NCBI GenBank assembly: GCA_018712555.1
Contig: DVGT01000027.1
Location: 1 to 28,044 of the forward strand
Origin: Faecimorpha stercoravium
GTDB taxonomy: Bacteria; Bacillota; Clostridia; Lachnospirales; Bianqueaceae
DNA: 28,044 nt
Direction of reading: 5' to 3'
Shown in pieces: positions 15,069 to 22,601 of the stretch (within the stretch, counting starts at the first letter, position 1; every line of letters begins with the position of its first letter). The notes beneath the pieces were generated by a model. The model ran no database searches. It saw only the letters and a program-made list of their open reading frames with translations, and was not told the origin of the DNA. The translations under genes were made by a program, and so were the position numbers.

Positions 15069-16022
15069 ATGGCCAATACGACAGCGGCGTCCAGCACTCG
15101 GCGGAAAGAAGGTTATTGGGCGAGATTATTTAAGAGTCTGAACCGGACAAAGTTTTTACAACTCCTGCTATTGCCTGGGCTCATCTATTATATCGTATTC
15201 CAGTATGTCCCCATGTATGGTGTTATCATTGCTTTCAAGGACTATAAGATCCGAGAAGGTATCTTAGGGAGTGACTGGGTCGGATTGCAGCATTTCAAAG
15301 ATTTCTTTAATTATATGTATAGTTGGAGAATCATTCGAAATACCGTACTGCTTAATTTTTATAATTTGATTTTTGGGTTCCCCATGCCTATCATTTTCGC
15401 GATTTTGCTGAATGAGGTGCGGAATCTCCGATACAAGAAGTTTGTGCAGACCATCAGTTATATGCCTCACTTTATTTCTACGGTATCTATTGTAGGTATT
15501 CTGACGATGATCTTATCGCCGACCAGTGGAATTGTGAATATCATAATTTCTAAGTTGGGCGGAACGCCGATATACTTTATGACGCGGACGGAATGGTTCA
15601 GAACCATCTACGTGGCTTCGGGCGTATGGCAGGATCTGGGATGGGATGCGATCATCTATATCGCGGCGCTGGCCAGCGTCAATCAGGAACTGTATGAAGC
15701 AGCCGTGATCGACGGCGCCAGCAGGCTGAAGCAGATCTGGCATGTGTCTCTGCCGGGAATTCGTTCTACGATTGTCATCATGCTTATTATGCGTATGGGC
15801 GGCATGATGAGCAGTAATACGGATAAAGTCCTGTTGATGCAGAACGAGTTGACCTATGAGGTATCCGATATTATCGGTACCTATGTATACCGTCGAGGTA
15901 TTCGGGACGCTGACTACAGCTATTCGACGGCAGTTGGATTGTTTAACTCGGTAATCAATGTCATCTTTGTCGTGGCAGCGAATACGATTGCCAAGAAGCT
16001 TGGCGAAAGCTCGCTGTGGTAA
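15069..16022 (+). CDS. Carbohydrate ABC transporter permease, LplB type
   Basis: The 317-aa inner-membrane subunit is the first permease of a CUT1-like oligosaccharide importer. After a basic, Ser/Thr-rich N-terminus, transmembrane segment 1 is at about 29-56 (L-L-L-L-P-G-L-I-Y-Y). Five more hydrophobic segments follow. The ATPase-docking EAA loop lies at 210-231 (E-A-A-x3-G-A-S, ending V-S-L-P-G-I). Family members such as LplB/YtePQ import complex pectin- or host-derived oligosaccharides. The ATG is the only usable in-frame start and lies 12 nt after AAAGGAG, a rather long spacing. Its partner permease starts 16 nt after its stop. Confidence 0.93.
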   Translation: MANTTAASSTRRKEGYWARLFKSLNRTKFLQLLLLPGLIYYIVFQYVPMYGVIIAFKDYKIREGILGSDWVGLQHFKDFFNYMYSWRIIRNTVLLNFYNLIFGFPMPIIFAILLNEVRNLRYKKFVQTISYMPHFISTVSIVGILTMILSPTSGIVNIIISKLGGTPIYFMTRTEWFRTIYVASGVWQDLGWDAIIYIAALASVNQELYEAAVIDGASRLKQIWHVSLPGIRSTIVIMLIMRMGGMMSSNTDKVLLMQNELTYEVSDIIGTYVYRRGIRDADYSYSTAVGLFNSVINVIFVVAANTIAKKLGESSLW

Positions 16023-16038
16023 GGAATGAGGTGAGATT

Positions 16039-16914
16039 ATGGTAAGAGACAGATCTTTATCGGGAAAAACCTTTACCGTGGTAGTACATGTCGTGATGCT
16101 GTTTGTCCTTCTGGTCACGCTGCTCCCAGTGATTCATGTGCTATCCATTTCCTTCTCCAGTGCAGCGGCAATCAACAGAGGAGAAGTAGGCCTCTGGCCG
16201 GTGGAATTAAGTGTGAGCGCCTATACGGCGATTTTCTCCACCGGAAATGTACCGAGAAGCTTCTTTAATTCTGTGTACTATACGGTGTTAGGTACAGTCA
16301 TCAATATGGTACTGACGACGATGATGGCGTATCCGTTATCTCGTCCGCATCTGACATTTCGTAAGTTTTACAATGTGCTGATCCTGATCACCATGTTCTT
16401 CAGCGGCGGTCTGATCCCCACCTTCCTGACGGTTCGAAATCTGGGTCTGTATGACACGGTATGGGCGATCGTGCTTCCGGGCGCGATTTCCACCTGGAAC
16501 CTGATCATCATGCGGACTTTCTTCATGAACCTGCCGGTGGAACTGGAAGAATCGGCGCAGTTGGACGGCGCGAATGATCTGACGATCTTCAGTCGAATCA
16601 TCCTGCCTCTGTCCAAGGCATCTATCGCAACCATCACGCTGTTCTATGCGGTCAGTCATTGGAACAACTGGTTTAATGCGATGATCTACTTTAAGAGCAG
16701 CAAGTCCTATCCGCTGCAGACGATCCTGCGTTCCATCGTTATCAATAACGAAATGTCTGAGGAGATGCAGGTGGATGAGGTGATCGACAGCGTATCGGCA
16801 GAAGGAATCAAGTATTCCACGCTGGTTGTCTCCATGGTACCGATGTTGGTTGTCTATCCCTTTATCCAGAAGTATTTTGTGAAGGGCGTTATGATCGGCT
16901 CGTTGAAAGGCTGA
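16039..16914 (+). CDS. Carbohydrate ABC transporter permease, LplC/YtcP type
   Basis: This 291-aa second permease pairs with the upstream LplB-like protein. Six hydrophobic segments are visible, the first at about 12-40. The EAA loop lies at 170-190 (E-E-S-A-Q-L-D-G-A, then I-I-L-P-L), and the protein ends with the K-G-V-M-I-G-S-L-K-G tail common in the LplC group. A GAGGTGAG site precedes the ATG. No ATP-binding subunit is encoded anywhere in the window. Such importers normally borrow a shared MsmX-type ATPase encoded elsewhere. Confidence 0.93.
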   Translation: MVRDRSLSGKTFTVVVHVVMLFVLLVTLLPVIHVLSISFSSAAAINRGEVGLWPVELSVSAYTAIFSTGNVPRSFFNSVYYTVLGTVINMVLTTMMAYPLSRPHLTFRKFYNVLILITMFFSGGLIPTFLTVRNLGLYDTVWAIVLPGAISTWNLIIMRTFFMNLPVELEESAQLDGANDLTIFSRIILPLSKASIATITLFYAVSHWNNWFNAMIYFKSSKSYPLQTILRSIVINNEMSEEMQVDEVIDSVSAEGIKYSTLVVSMVPMLVVYPFIQKYFVKGVMIGSLKG

Positions 16915-16950
16915 TCTGCCATAAAAAATCCAAAAAAGGAGAGAAGAAAG

Positions 16951-18588
16951 ATGAAAAAGTTGATGAGCTTATTGCTTATCGCCTGCATGCTGGTTACGAT
17001 GGTAGCCTGCAGCGGCACCGATGACAGCAGTTCTCAGGCGGAAACATCTCAGAGTGAGACCTCTCAGGCGGAAGAGTCCCAGGCCGAGACCTCTGGAGAT
17101 GCCAGCGCTGAAGACAGTGTTGCATCGGAGTATGCGGATACGATCACCATGGGCGCTCTGTATGAGGTATCCAAGGATCGTATTCCTGATCGGCCGTCTC
17201 TGGTAGACGACATGTTGAAGGAGCGTTTCAACGTGGTTCTGGAGTGGAATGATATCCAGAACAGCGCTTTCAACGATGTCATCAATACCATGCTGGCCAG
17301 TGAGGAGTATCCGGAAGTGTTCTGGAATCTGAACCATGAGACGGAAGTCAAGAACATGGGTCTTGATGGGTATCTGGTGGCGCTGAATGATTATCTGGAT
17401 TCCATGCCCGATTACAAGGCGCTGTGGAGTGAGGAAGACTTCCAGACGATGTTGGAGTTCTGCAGTGCTTCCGATGGAAACCTGTATTATACTCCTACAC
17501 AGAACTATCGAAGCGCTTCCATGAGCTGGATTTATCGTAAGTCCGCTTTCGATGCGAATGGTTGGGAACTGCCCACCACGCCCGAAGAGCTGTATGACCT
17601 GTTGACCCAGATCAAGGCGGCTGACCCGGAGTCGGTTCCGATGCCTACTCGTGGCGGTTGGAAGAACGCAATCCAGGGTATGCGGGTTGCTTATGATGTA
17701 ACAAGCCTGGAGTCCTATGTGGATGCTTACACGGGCGAGTTCGTTCCTTACGGCTACACCACAGATGGCCTTCGTGAGGCACTTCGCTGGACCAATATCT
17801 TCTATGAGGATGGTCTGATCGATCCTGAGTTTGTAACGGGTGATGATAACCAGTGGACAAGCTTCTATGCGAATGGACAGGCTTATATCGAGTATCAGTA
17901 CGTAGAGCGTACCGTATGGGCTGAGACCAATATGTCTCCGGTAGACGCAGAGGTTGATTGGGAATTCACCGATTATAATGTATCCTCTGATGATAACGAG
18001 GGTTATCTGTATGAGCATGAGAACACCTTCTTCGCATATGGATATTCCTTTACGGATAAGATCTCTGATGAGGGATTGGCCAGAATGTTGGATTGGTGTA
18101 ACTGGATCAGCACCGATGAAGGCGCGACCTTCATGTGTATGGGTGTTGAGGGTGTGACCTATCAGGTGAACGACGATGGCACACTGCAGTTCATGGATCA
18201 TATGTATCATGACACTCGGAATCCGGAAGGAGAGCAGCCTTGGAAGTATGGTATGTACATGGGTATCCTGCGTCAGACCGAGGACTACACTCGTGAAGTC
18301 GGTAAGGATACCAATATCACGATCTCTGAGGAGTTCGCGGCAGATTCTAATGCACATTACTCTCCGGCATATCCTGAGCAGTATACGACGGAAGAGGAGT
18401 CTCGTCTTGCAGAACTGGATACTCAGATCGAAGATATGGCTGGTGAGTACATCCTGCGCTTCATCATGGGCGAACTGGATGTGACCGATGACAATGCTTG
18501 GAACGAGTATCTGGCAGCGCTGGATAACGCGGGTCTGCAGGAGGCTTCTGAGATTCGTACGAACGGATATAACGCATCCCAGGAGTAA
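16951..18588 (+). CDS. Extracellular solute-binding lipoprotein of the sugar importer
   Basis: The 545-aa product starts with a lipoprotein signal: basic M-K-K, a hydrophobic core, then V-A-C with the lipidated cysteine at C20. A flexible Ser/Gln/Glu-rich linker (about 21-56, built of near-repeated S-Q-A-E-T-S steps) tethers the binding domain to the membrane. The remainder is a two-lobed family 1 type sugar-binding protein, long as usual for the LplA group. Aromatic and acidic residues (W, Y, D) are abundant, as expected in a sugar cleft. The ATG follows AAAAGGAGAG. Its position after the two permeases and the hairpin after its stop suggest it is the most abundant product of this operon. The ligand cannot be read from sequence. 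Confidence 0.92.
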   Translation: MKKLMSLLLIACMLVTMVACSGTDDSSSQAETSQSETSQAEESQAETSGDASAEDSVASEYADTITMGALYEVSKDRIPDRPSLVDDMLKERFNVVLEWNDIQNSAFNDVINTMLASEEYPEVFWNLNHETEVKNMGLDGYLVALNDYLDSMPDYKALWSEEDFQTMLEFCSASDGNLYYTPTQNYRSASMSWIYRKSAFDANGWELPTTPEELYDLLTQIKAADPESVPMPTRGGWKNAIQGMRVAYDVTSLESYVDAYTGEFVPYGYTTDGLREALRWTNIFYEDGLIDPEFVTGDDNQWTSFYANGQAYIEYQYVERTVWAETNMSPVDAEVDWEFTDYNVSSDDNEGYLYEHENTFFAYGYSFTDKISDEGLARMLDWCNWISTDEGATFMCMGVEGVTYQVNDDGTLQFMDHMYHDTRNPEGEQPWKYGMYMGILRQTEDYTREVGKDTNITISEEFAADSNAHYSPAYPEQYTTEEESRLAELDTQIEDMAGEYILRFIMGELDVTDDNAWNEYLAALDNAGLQEASEIRTNGYNASQE

Positions 18589-18600
18589 TCGGAATTTTAT

Positions 18601-18664
18601 AGGGAGCTGCTCTTGGCAGCGGCTCCCTGGAGCTTTTTGCCGGTGCTTTTGCACCGGCATTTTA
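18601..18664 (+). terminator. Tandem hairpins and terminator after the binding-protein gene
   Basis: A first hairpin pairs AGGGAGC (18601-18607) with GCTCCCT (18622-18628), followed by a short T run. A second, stronger one pairs TGCCGGTGC (18638-18646) with GCACCGGCA (18651-18659), followed by TTTTAT. Two in series should terminate efficiently and protect the upstream mRNA end. Confidence 0.88.
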
Positions 18665-18674
18665 TCTGAAAGCA

Positions 18675-18725
18675 TTGACAAATCGCGTGACTTGATAGTA
18701 TGCTATATCAAGATAGGGAGTCACG
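18675..18725 (+). promoter_or_regulatory. Promoter with nested palindromic operator for the sugar-acid operon
   Basis: TTGACA (18675-18680), 18-nt spacer and TATGCT (18699-18704) form the promoter. Two inverted repeats surround the -10: CTTGATA (18691-18697) with TATCAAG (18706-18712), and CGTGACT (18686-18692) with AGTCACG (18719-18725). The site covers both -10 and likely start, so a bound protein would block transcription. GntR- or LacI-type repressors responding to sugar acids use sites of this size. No such regulator gene is in the window. Confidence 0.6.
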
Positions 18726-18766
18726 CCCCTAAATGGCAGACTAAGTATGGATAAAGGAGCAGACAA

Positions 18767-19429
18767 ATGATGTGGCAGAATGAAGACGAAATGTTCGCAC
18801 TGATGAAGGAAAAGCTGTATACGCCGGTGGTGGGCGATATTCTGGATGCGATGGGATACTATCACCAGTTCCTGCCCCAGAATATTCGGCCTTTGAGAGA
18901 GGATATGAAACTGGCAGGCAAGGCCATGACGGTACTGATGATTGATGTATATGGTCCGCAGAAGAAACCCTTTGGCCTATTGACAGAGGCATTGGATCAG
19001 TTGCAGAAGAATGAGATTTATATTGCGACAGGCGGAACCAAGCGGTGCGCCTATTGGGGCGAACTTCTGACCGCCACAGCAAGAACGCGCGGTGCGGTAG
19101 GTGCAGTGCTGGATGGCTGGCACAGAGATACACCGCAGGTGCTCGCCCAGAATTGGCCTGTTTTCAGCTGCGGGTGTTATGCGCAGGATTCTTCGGTTCG
19201 TACGCAGGTCGTGGACTTTCGTTGTCCTATCGAGATCGGACAGGTGACGATTCATGACGGTGATCTGATCTTTGGAGATGTGGACGGCGTTCTGGTGATT
19301 CCGAAGGAGTGCGCGGAAGAAGTGCTGGAAAAATCGCTGGAGAAGGCTTCGGGAGAGAAGGTCGTGCGTAAGGCGATCGAAGGCGGGATGAGCGCTACGG
19401 AAGCCTTCGCGAAATACGGGATTTTATAA
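18767..19429 (+). CDS. RraA-like protein, probable metal-dependent keto-acid aldolase
   Basis: The 220-aa protein belongs to the RraA/HMG-CHA aldolase superfamily. Its core has G-G-T near 89-91, G-E-L at 98-100 and D-G-W-H-R-D at 116-121. R120 and D121 correspond to the arginine and metal-binding aspartate of class II pyruvate aldolases. Members cleave 2-keto acids to pyruvate plus an aldehyde or decarboxylate oxaloacetate; others bind RNase E, which is unlikely here. As first gene of an operon with sugar-acid dehydratase and dehydrogenase genes, cleavage of a 2-keto-3-deoxy sugar acid is the best guess. Start ATG 18767 lies 7 nt after AAAGGAG; a second ATG directly follows. It is cytoplasmic. 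Confidence 0.8.
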   Translation: MMWQNEDEMFALMKEKLYTPVVGDILDAMGYYHQFLPQNIRPLREDMKLAGKAMTVLMIDVYGPQKKPFGLLTEALDQLQKNEIYIATGGTKRCAYWGELLTATARTRGAVGAVLDGWHRDTPQVLAQNWPVFSCGCYAQDSSVRTQVVDFRCPIEIGQVTIHDGDLIFGDVDGVLVIPKECAEEVLEKSLEKASGEKVVRKAIEGGMSATEAFAKYGIL

Positions 19430-19430
19430 G

Positions 19431-19757
19431 ATGGCAAGAGCATTTCAGATCGATATCCGGGATAACGTGGTCACAGCCCTGGAGGAGATTTTACCGGGAC
19501 CGGTACAGATCCTGGGAGACTGTGCAAAGGCACAGTATGACGCAGCAGAGAAGATTCCGGACGGACACAAGATGGCGATTCGGAAGATCGAACAGGGAGA
19601 AAAGATTATTAAATATGGTGTAGTGATCGGCGAAGCGACGAAGGAGATTGCGCCGGGAAGCTGGGTGCATCTGCATTGTGTGCGGAGCCTGTATGATGAA
19701 CGTTCGTCTCATCTGGATCCGGAGACGGGTGTGCCTCTGGATACGAAGTATGAGTGA
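19431..19757 (+). CDS. UxaA-type sugar-acid dehydratase, small (SAF-domain) subunit
   Basis: This 108-aa protein matches the N-terminal SAF domain of altronate dehydratase (UxaA), which in E. coli is fused to the catalytic domain. I-P-x-G-H-K near 42-47 and G-V-V-I-G-E-A near 62-68 are typical. The domain is thought to complete the active site or help bind substrate. It begins 1 nt after the RraA stop with no strong ribosome site, so translation is probably coupled. Its stop precedes the preferred start of the large subunit by only 10 nt, so the pair encodes a split dehydratase. The substrate could be altronate-like or another aldonate. Confidence 0.87.
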   Translation: MARAFQIDIRDNVVTALEEILPGPVQILGDCAKAQYDAAEKIPDGHKMAIRKIEQGEKIIKYGVVIGEATKEIAPGSWVHLHCVRSLYDERSSHLDPETGVPLDTKYE

Positions 19758-19767
19758 GGAATTGAGA

Positions 19768-20964
19768 ATGCAGGAAAACTGGATTGGATATTGCAGACAG
19801 GATGGCCGTATGGGCATCAGAAATCGGGTGCTGGTCATCTATACGGTGGAATGCGCTTCGTTTGTGGCTAAGGAAATCTGTCGGATCATGGATCATCCGG
19901 ATGTGGAGCTAGTCGGGTTTTCTGGCTGTACGGATAACGAATATGCGGTTCGTATGCTGATTGCCCTGATTCGGCATCCGAATGTGGGCGCGGTACTTGC
20001 AGTGGGCCTGGGATGTGAATATACGCAGCCCGAATGGCTTGCGGAGATCGCAGTCAAGGAGGGAAAGGAAGCCTCCTGGATGTTCATTCAGCAAGAAGGC
20101 GGGACGCGGCCCAGTATTGAGAAGGGGGTATCCTGGGTGAAAGAAGCCCTGGAAGCCCTGAAGAAGACGCCTCGGGGCAGCATGGGATGGAAAGATCTTG
20201 TGGTGGGCGCAGAGTGCGGCGGGAGCGACTATACTAGCGGGCTTGCGGGCAATGTGGTGGTAGGACGGTTCTTCGACCGGCTGGTGGCTCGAGGAGGCAC
20301 AGCGATTTTCGAAGAAATCGTGGAAGCCGTAGGCCTGGGCGACATGCTGGTGGCTCGCGGCGCTACCGAAGAGGCGGCCAGAGAGCTGCGGGAGACCTAT
20401 GACAAGGCGATGGCCTATTGTAAGGAGGTACACCAGTATTCCATCAGTCCCGGTAATTTTGCCGGAGGTCTGACGACCATCGAGGAAAAGAGTATGGGCG
20501 CCGTGATCAAGAGCGGCAGCAGCCCCATTCAGGGGGTACTTAAGGTCAGTGAGCGCATACCGCATCCGGGACTCTGGCTTCTGGACTCGACGCCGGATCC
20601 ACATTGGATGCAGTTTGGCATTACCAATCCCAATGATAATGAAGGATTGATGGATCTGATCAGCTGCGGTGCGCAGCTGGTATTTCTGGTGACGGGCCGC
20701 GGCAACGTGGTCGGAAGTGCGATATCTCCGGTTGTGAAAATCACGGGAAACAGCAGGACCTATGCCCGGATGCAGGAGGATATGGATTTTGACGCAGGTC
20801 GGGTACTCCATGGAGAATGCAGTATGGACGAGCTGACGGATGCGCTGGATGAACTGGTGCTTCGTACGGTTTCCGGAGAGATGTCTAAAGCGGAAAAATT
20901 GGGACACAAGGAGTATTTTGTTCCTTATAAATATCAGAATGAGACTTGCAGACTGGAGGGATAA
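19768..20964 (+). CDS. UxaA-type sugar-acid dehydratase, large catalytic subunit
   Basis: The 398-aa protein is the D-galactarate/altronate dehydratase C-terminal domain as a separate chain. G-Y-x-R-x-D-G-R-x-G-I-R-N (7-19) opens the family, and conserved cysteines include C54, C83 (G-L-G-C-E) and C150 in E-C-G-G-S-D (149-154). It should remove water from an aldonate to give a 2-keto-3-deoxy acid, with an iron centre in studied relatives. ATG 19768 is preferred: GAGGA lies 7 nt upstream and the family motif starts at once. ATG 19750, overlapping the previous stop, is the alternative. Split UxaA pairs also occur in the Campylobacter L-fucose locus (established knowledge), relevant because an alpha-L-fucosidase is encoded nearby. 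Confidence 0.88.
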   Translation: MQENWIGYCRQDGRMGIRNRVLVIYTVECASFVAKEICRIMDHPDVELVGFSGCTDNEYAVRMLIALIRHPNVGAVLAVGLGCEYTQPEWLAEIAVKEGKEASWMFIQQEGGTRPSIEKGVSWVKEALEALKKTPRGSMGWKDLVVGAECGGSDYTSGLAGNVVVGRFFDRLVARGGTAIFEEIVEAVGLGDMLVARGATEEAARELRETYDKAMAYCKEVHQYSISPGNFAGGLTTIEEKSMGAVIKSGSSPIQGVLKVSERIPHPGLWLLDSTPDPHWMQFGITNPNDNEGLMDLISCGAQLVFLVTGRGNVVGSAISPVVKITGNSRTYARMQEDMDFDAGRVLHGECSMDELTDALDELVLRTVSGEMSKAEKLGHKEYFVPYKYQNETCRLEG

Positions 20965-20965
20965 C

Positions 20966-21736
20966 ATGTTCGAGACCAATGAAATGTTCTCATTAAAGGG
21001 AAGAACTGCCATCATCACGGGGGGCCTTACGGGCCTGGGATTTGCCATCACCCGCTGCATGGTGGGAGCGGGCGCCAAGGCTGTGGTATTGAGCCGGGAA
21101 CAGCCCGAAAAGGCAGCGAAGATTCTGGAAGAGTTTGAGGGTAACGCGGTATTTTATCAGTTCAATGTGACGGATACGGATAAGACCCAGCAGCTGGTGG
21201 ATCAGATCATCGCGGAACAGGGGCCGGTGACGATCCTGGTGAATAACGCGGGCAACCATTGCAAGAAGACGATCGAGGATATGACCGTGGAAGATTATGA
21301 GAAGGTACTCGATGTGCATCTGGTGGGTGCGTTCGCATTGACCAAGGCGTTGGTACCACATATGAAGGCACAGAAGAAGGGCAGTATTCTGTTCCAGGCC
21401 AGTATGACGAGCTATATCGGACAGCCCCAGGTGGCGGGATACGCAACCGCAAAGGCAGGGTACCTGGGTTTGGTCCATGTCCTGGCTGCAGAATGCGGAC
21501 CGGAGGGCGTGCGCGTCAATGCCATTGCACCGGGATGGATCGAGACACCCATGTTCCACCAGGCGACGGATAACGATCCCCCGCGTCTCCAAAAGATCCT
21601 GGGACGGATCCCCATGAAAAAGGTGGGCGATCCGATGGACATTGGCATGGCAGCGGTATTCCTTTCCAGCGACGCGGCCCGCTACATCAATGGCGTCTGC
21701 CTGCCGGTGGATGGCGGTGCGCTGATCGGGTTCTAA
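20966..21736 (+). CDS. Short-chain dehydrogenase/reductase (sugar or sugar-acid oxidoreductase)
   Basis: The 256-aa classical SDR has the cofactor motif T18-G-G-L-T-G-L-G25, N-N-A-G (93-96), and the catalytic set S146, Y159 and K163 (Y-A-T-A-K). It ends with the usual D-G-G-A before the C-terminus. The motif order resembles gluconate 5-dehydrogenase and KduD-like enzymes, which act on aldonates or keto-deoxy sugars. It could also oxidise a free sugar such as L-fucose, as FucX does in Campylobacter. ATG 20966 is chosen because GGAGGG lies 5 nt upstream and the SDR fold starts about 10 residues later. It starts 1 nt after the dehydratase stop, so it acts in the same route. NAD or NADP preference is not assignable. 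Confidence 0.9.
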   Translation: MFETNEMFSLKGRTAIITGGLTGLGFAITRCMVGAGAKAVVLSREQPEKAAKILEEFEGNAVFYQFNVTDTDKTQQLVDQIIAEQGPVTILVNNAGNHCKKTIEDMTVEDYEKVLDVHLVGAFALTKALVPHMKAQKKGSILFQASMTSYIGQPQVAGYATAKAGYLGLVHVLAAECGPEGVRVNAIAPGWIETPMFHQATDNDPPRLQKILGRIPMKKVGDPMDIGMAAVFLSSDAARYINGVCLPVDGGALIGF

Positions 21737-21738
21737 AC

Positions 21739-22530
21739 GTGGTGATCCATTTTTCGATTGACGATTTTCTAGAATCGTTTCGGGATCTGACAGAGAAACC
21801 ATACGACACACTGTTTTCACACCCTGTCTTTTCCTTCCTCCAGGAAATGCATGTTGCCTATGGAGCCGTGTTCTCGTGTTATTGTTTTGGACGGGACGCA
21901 CGATCCGGATTCCGGCTGGAAGATGTGACGCAGCAATACCGGGAAGAATTCTCTCGTAATGCGCACTGGCTGCGATTTGGATTCCATGGGATGGATAGCA
22001 ACGCAGTCTATGGAGATAATGGAGGAACGAGAACGATCAATCGGGATGTACAGCAAGCGGCGGCAGATTATGCCTATGTGATAAAGCATCTTCGGCGAAT
22101 CGTGGGGGAGGCGGCGATTGACCGGATCCCTCGCGTACATTTCTTTGCAGGAACGAATGCATGCTGTGCAGCCTGGAAGCAGGCCGAGTACGGAATTCTG
22201 GGTCTACTGACAGCAGATGATGACCGATGCTCTTATTATCATGATGATGTCATGCGTAAAAGAGTGATCCAGGATCATATGCTGTATGACGCAGATGCGG
22301 GTCTGTGGTTTTTCCGTACCCATATTCGTTTAGAACGAGAGAAGGATGAGAAGAATCTGTACGAAAACGTGATTCATTTCAGGGGGCCGTGCCAGATCAT
22401 CTTTACCCATGAATGCCATATGGGGGAAGCTGAGACGCGGAAAAAAATAGAACTTTGTGCGCAGACTGCGCGAATCACAGGAAAGAACATGGGATTTCCG
22501 TGTTCCTGTATAGAGCCTATGAAGGCTTAA
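21739..22530 (+). CDS. Possible NodB-fold (polysaccharide deacetylase-like) protein
   Basis: This 263-aa protein begins with GTG 21739 (or 21742), 2 nt after the dehydrogenase stop and without a good ribosome site. F-S-I-D-D (5-9) resembles the catalytic strand of NodB-type deacetylases. F-G-F-H-G (80-84), H-F-F-A-G (134-138) and F-T-H-E-C-H (222-227) fall where later motifs would lie. The classical H-x-x-x-H metal motif is not complete, so metal use and activity are uncertain. It has no signal peptide and is the last gene of a sugar-acid operon. Removing an acyl group from an imported sugar, or opening a lactone, are conceivable but unproven. Confidence 0.5.
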   Translation: MVIHFSIDDFLESFRDLTEKPYDTLFSHPVFSFLQEMHVAYGAVFSCYCFGRDARSGFRLEDVTQQYREEFSRNAHWLRFGFHGMDSNAVYGDNGGTRTINRDVQQAAADYAYVIKHLRRIVGEAAIDRIPRVHFFAGTNACCAAWKQAEYGILGLLTADDDRCSYYHDDVMRKRVIQDHMLYDADAGLWFFRTHIRLEREKDEKNLYENVIHFRGPCQIIFTHECHMGEAETRKKIELCAQTARITGKNMGFPCSCIEPMKA

Positions 22531-22538
22531 TCTAAAAG

Positions 22539-22588
22539 AAAAGCGCCATCCTCACGATACGAACATGTCGTGAAGATGGCGCTTTTTT
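22539..22588. terminator. Bidirectional terminator between convergent operons
   Basis: AAAAGCGCCATC (22539-22550) pairs with GATGGCGCTTTT (22575-22586). Inside it TCACGA (22552-22557) pairs with TCGTGA (22568-22573). T tracts lie on both strands, so it can serve the sugar-acid operon and the GH2 gene that ends 14 nt beyond it. Confidence 0.92.
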
Positions 22589-22601
22589 ACGGGATTTTGT
22601 G

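Noticed and set aside
16969..18681. 570-aa reverse-strand open frame opposite the solute-binding protein gene
   Set aside because: The plus strand encodes an unmistakable lipoprotein with signal peptide and ribosome site. The reverse frame extends past the gene into the terminator and has no family motif.
18705..18766. Riboswitch in the leader of the RraA operon
   Set aside because: The leader is too short for a known aptamer; the inverted repeats overlap the promoter, which fits an operator better.
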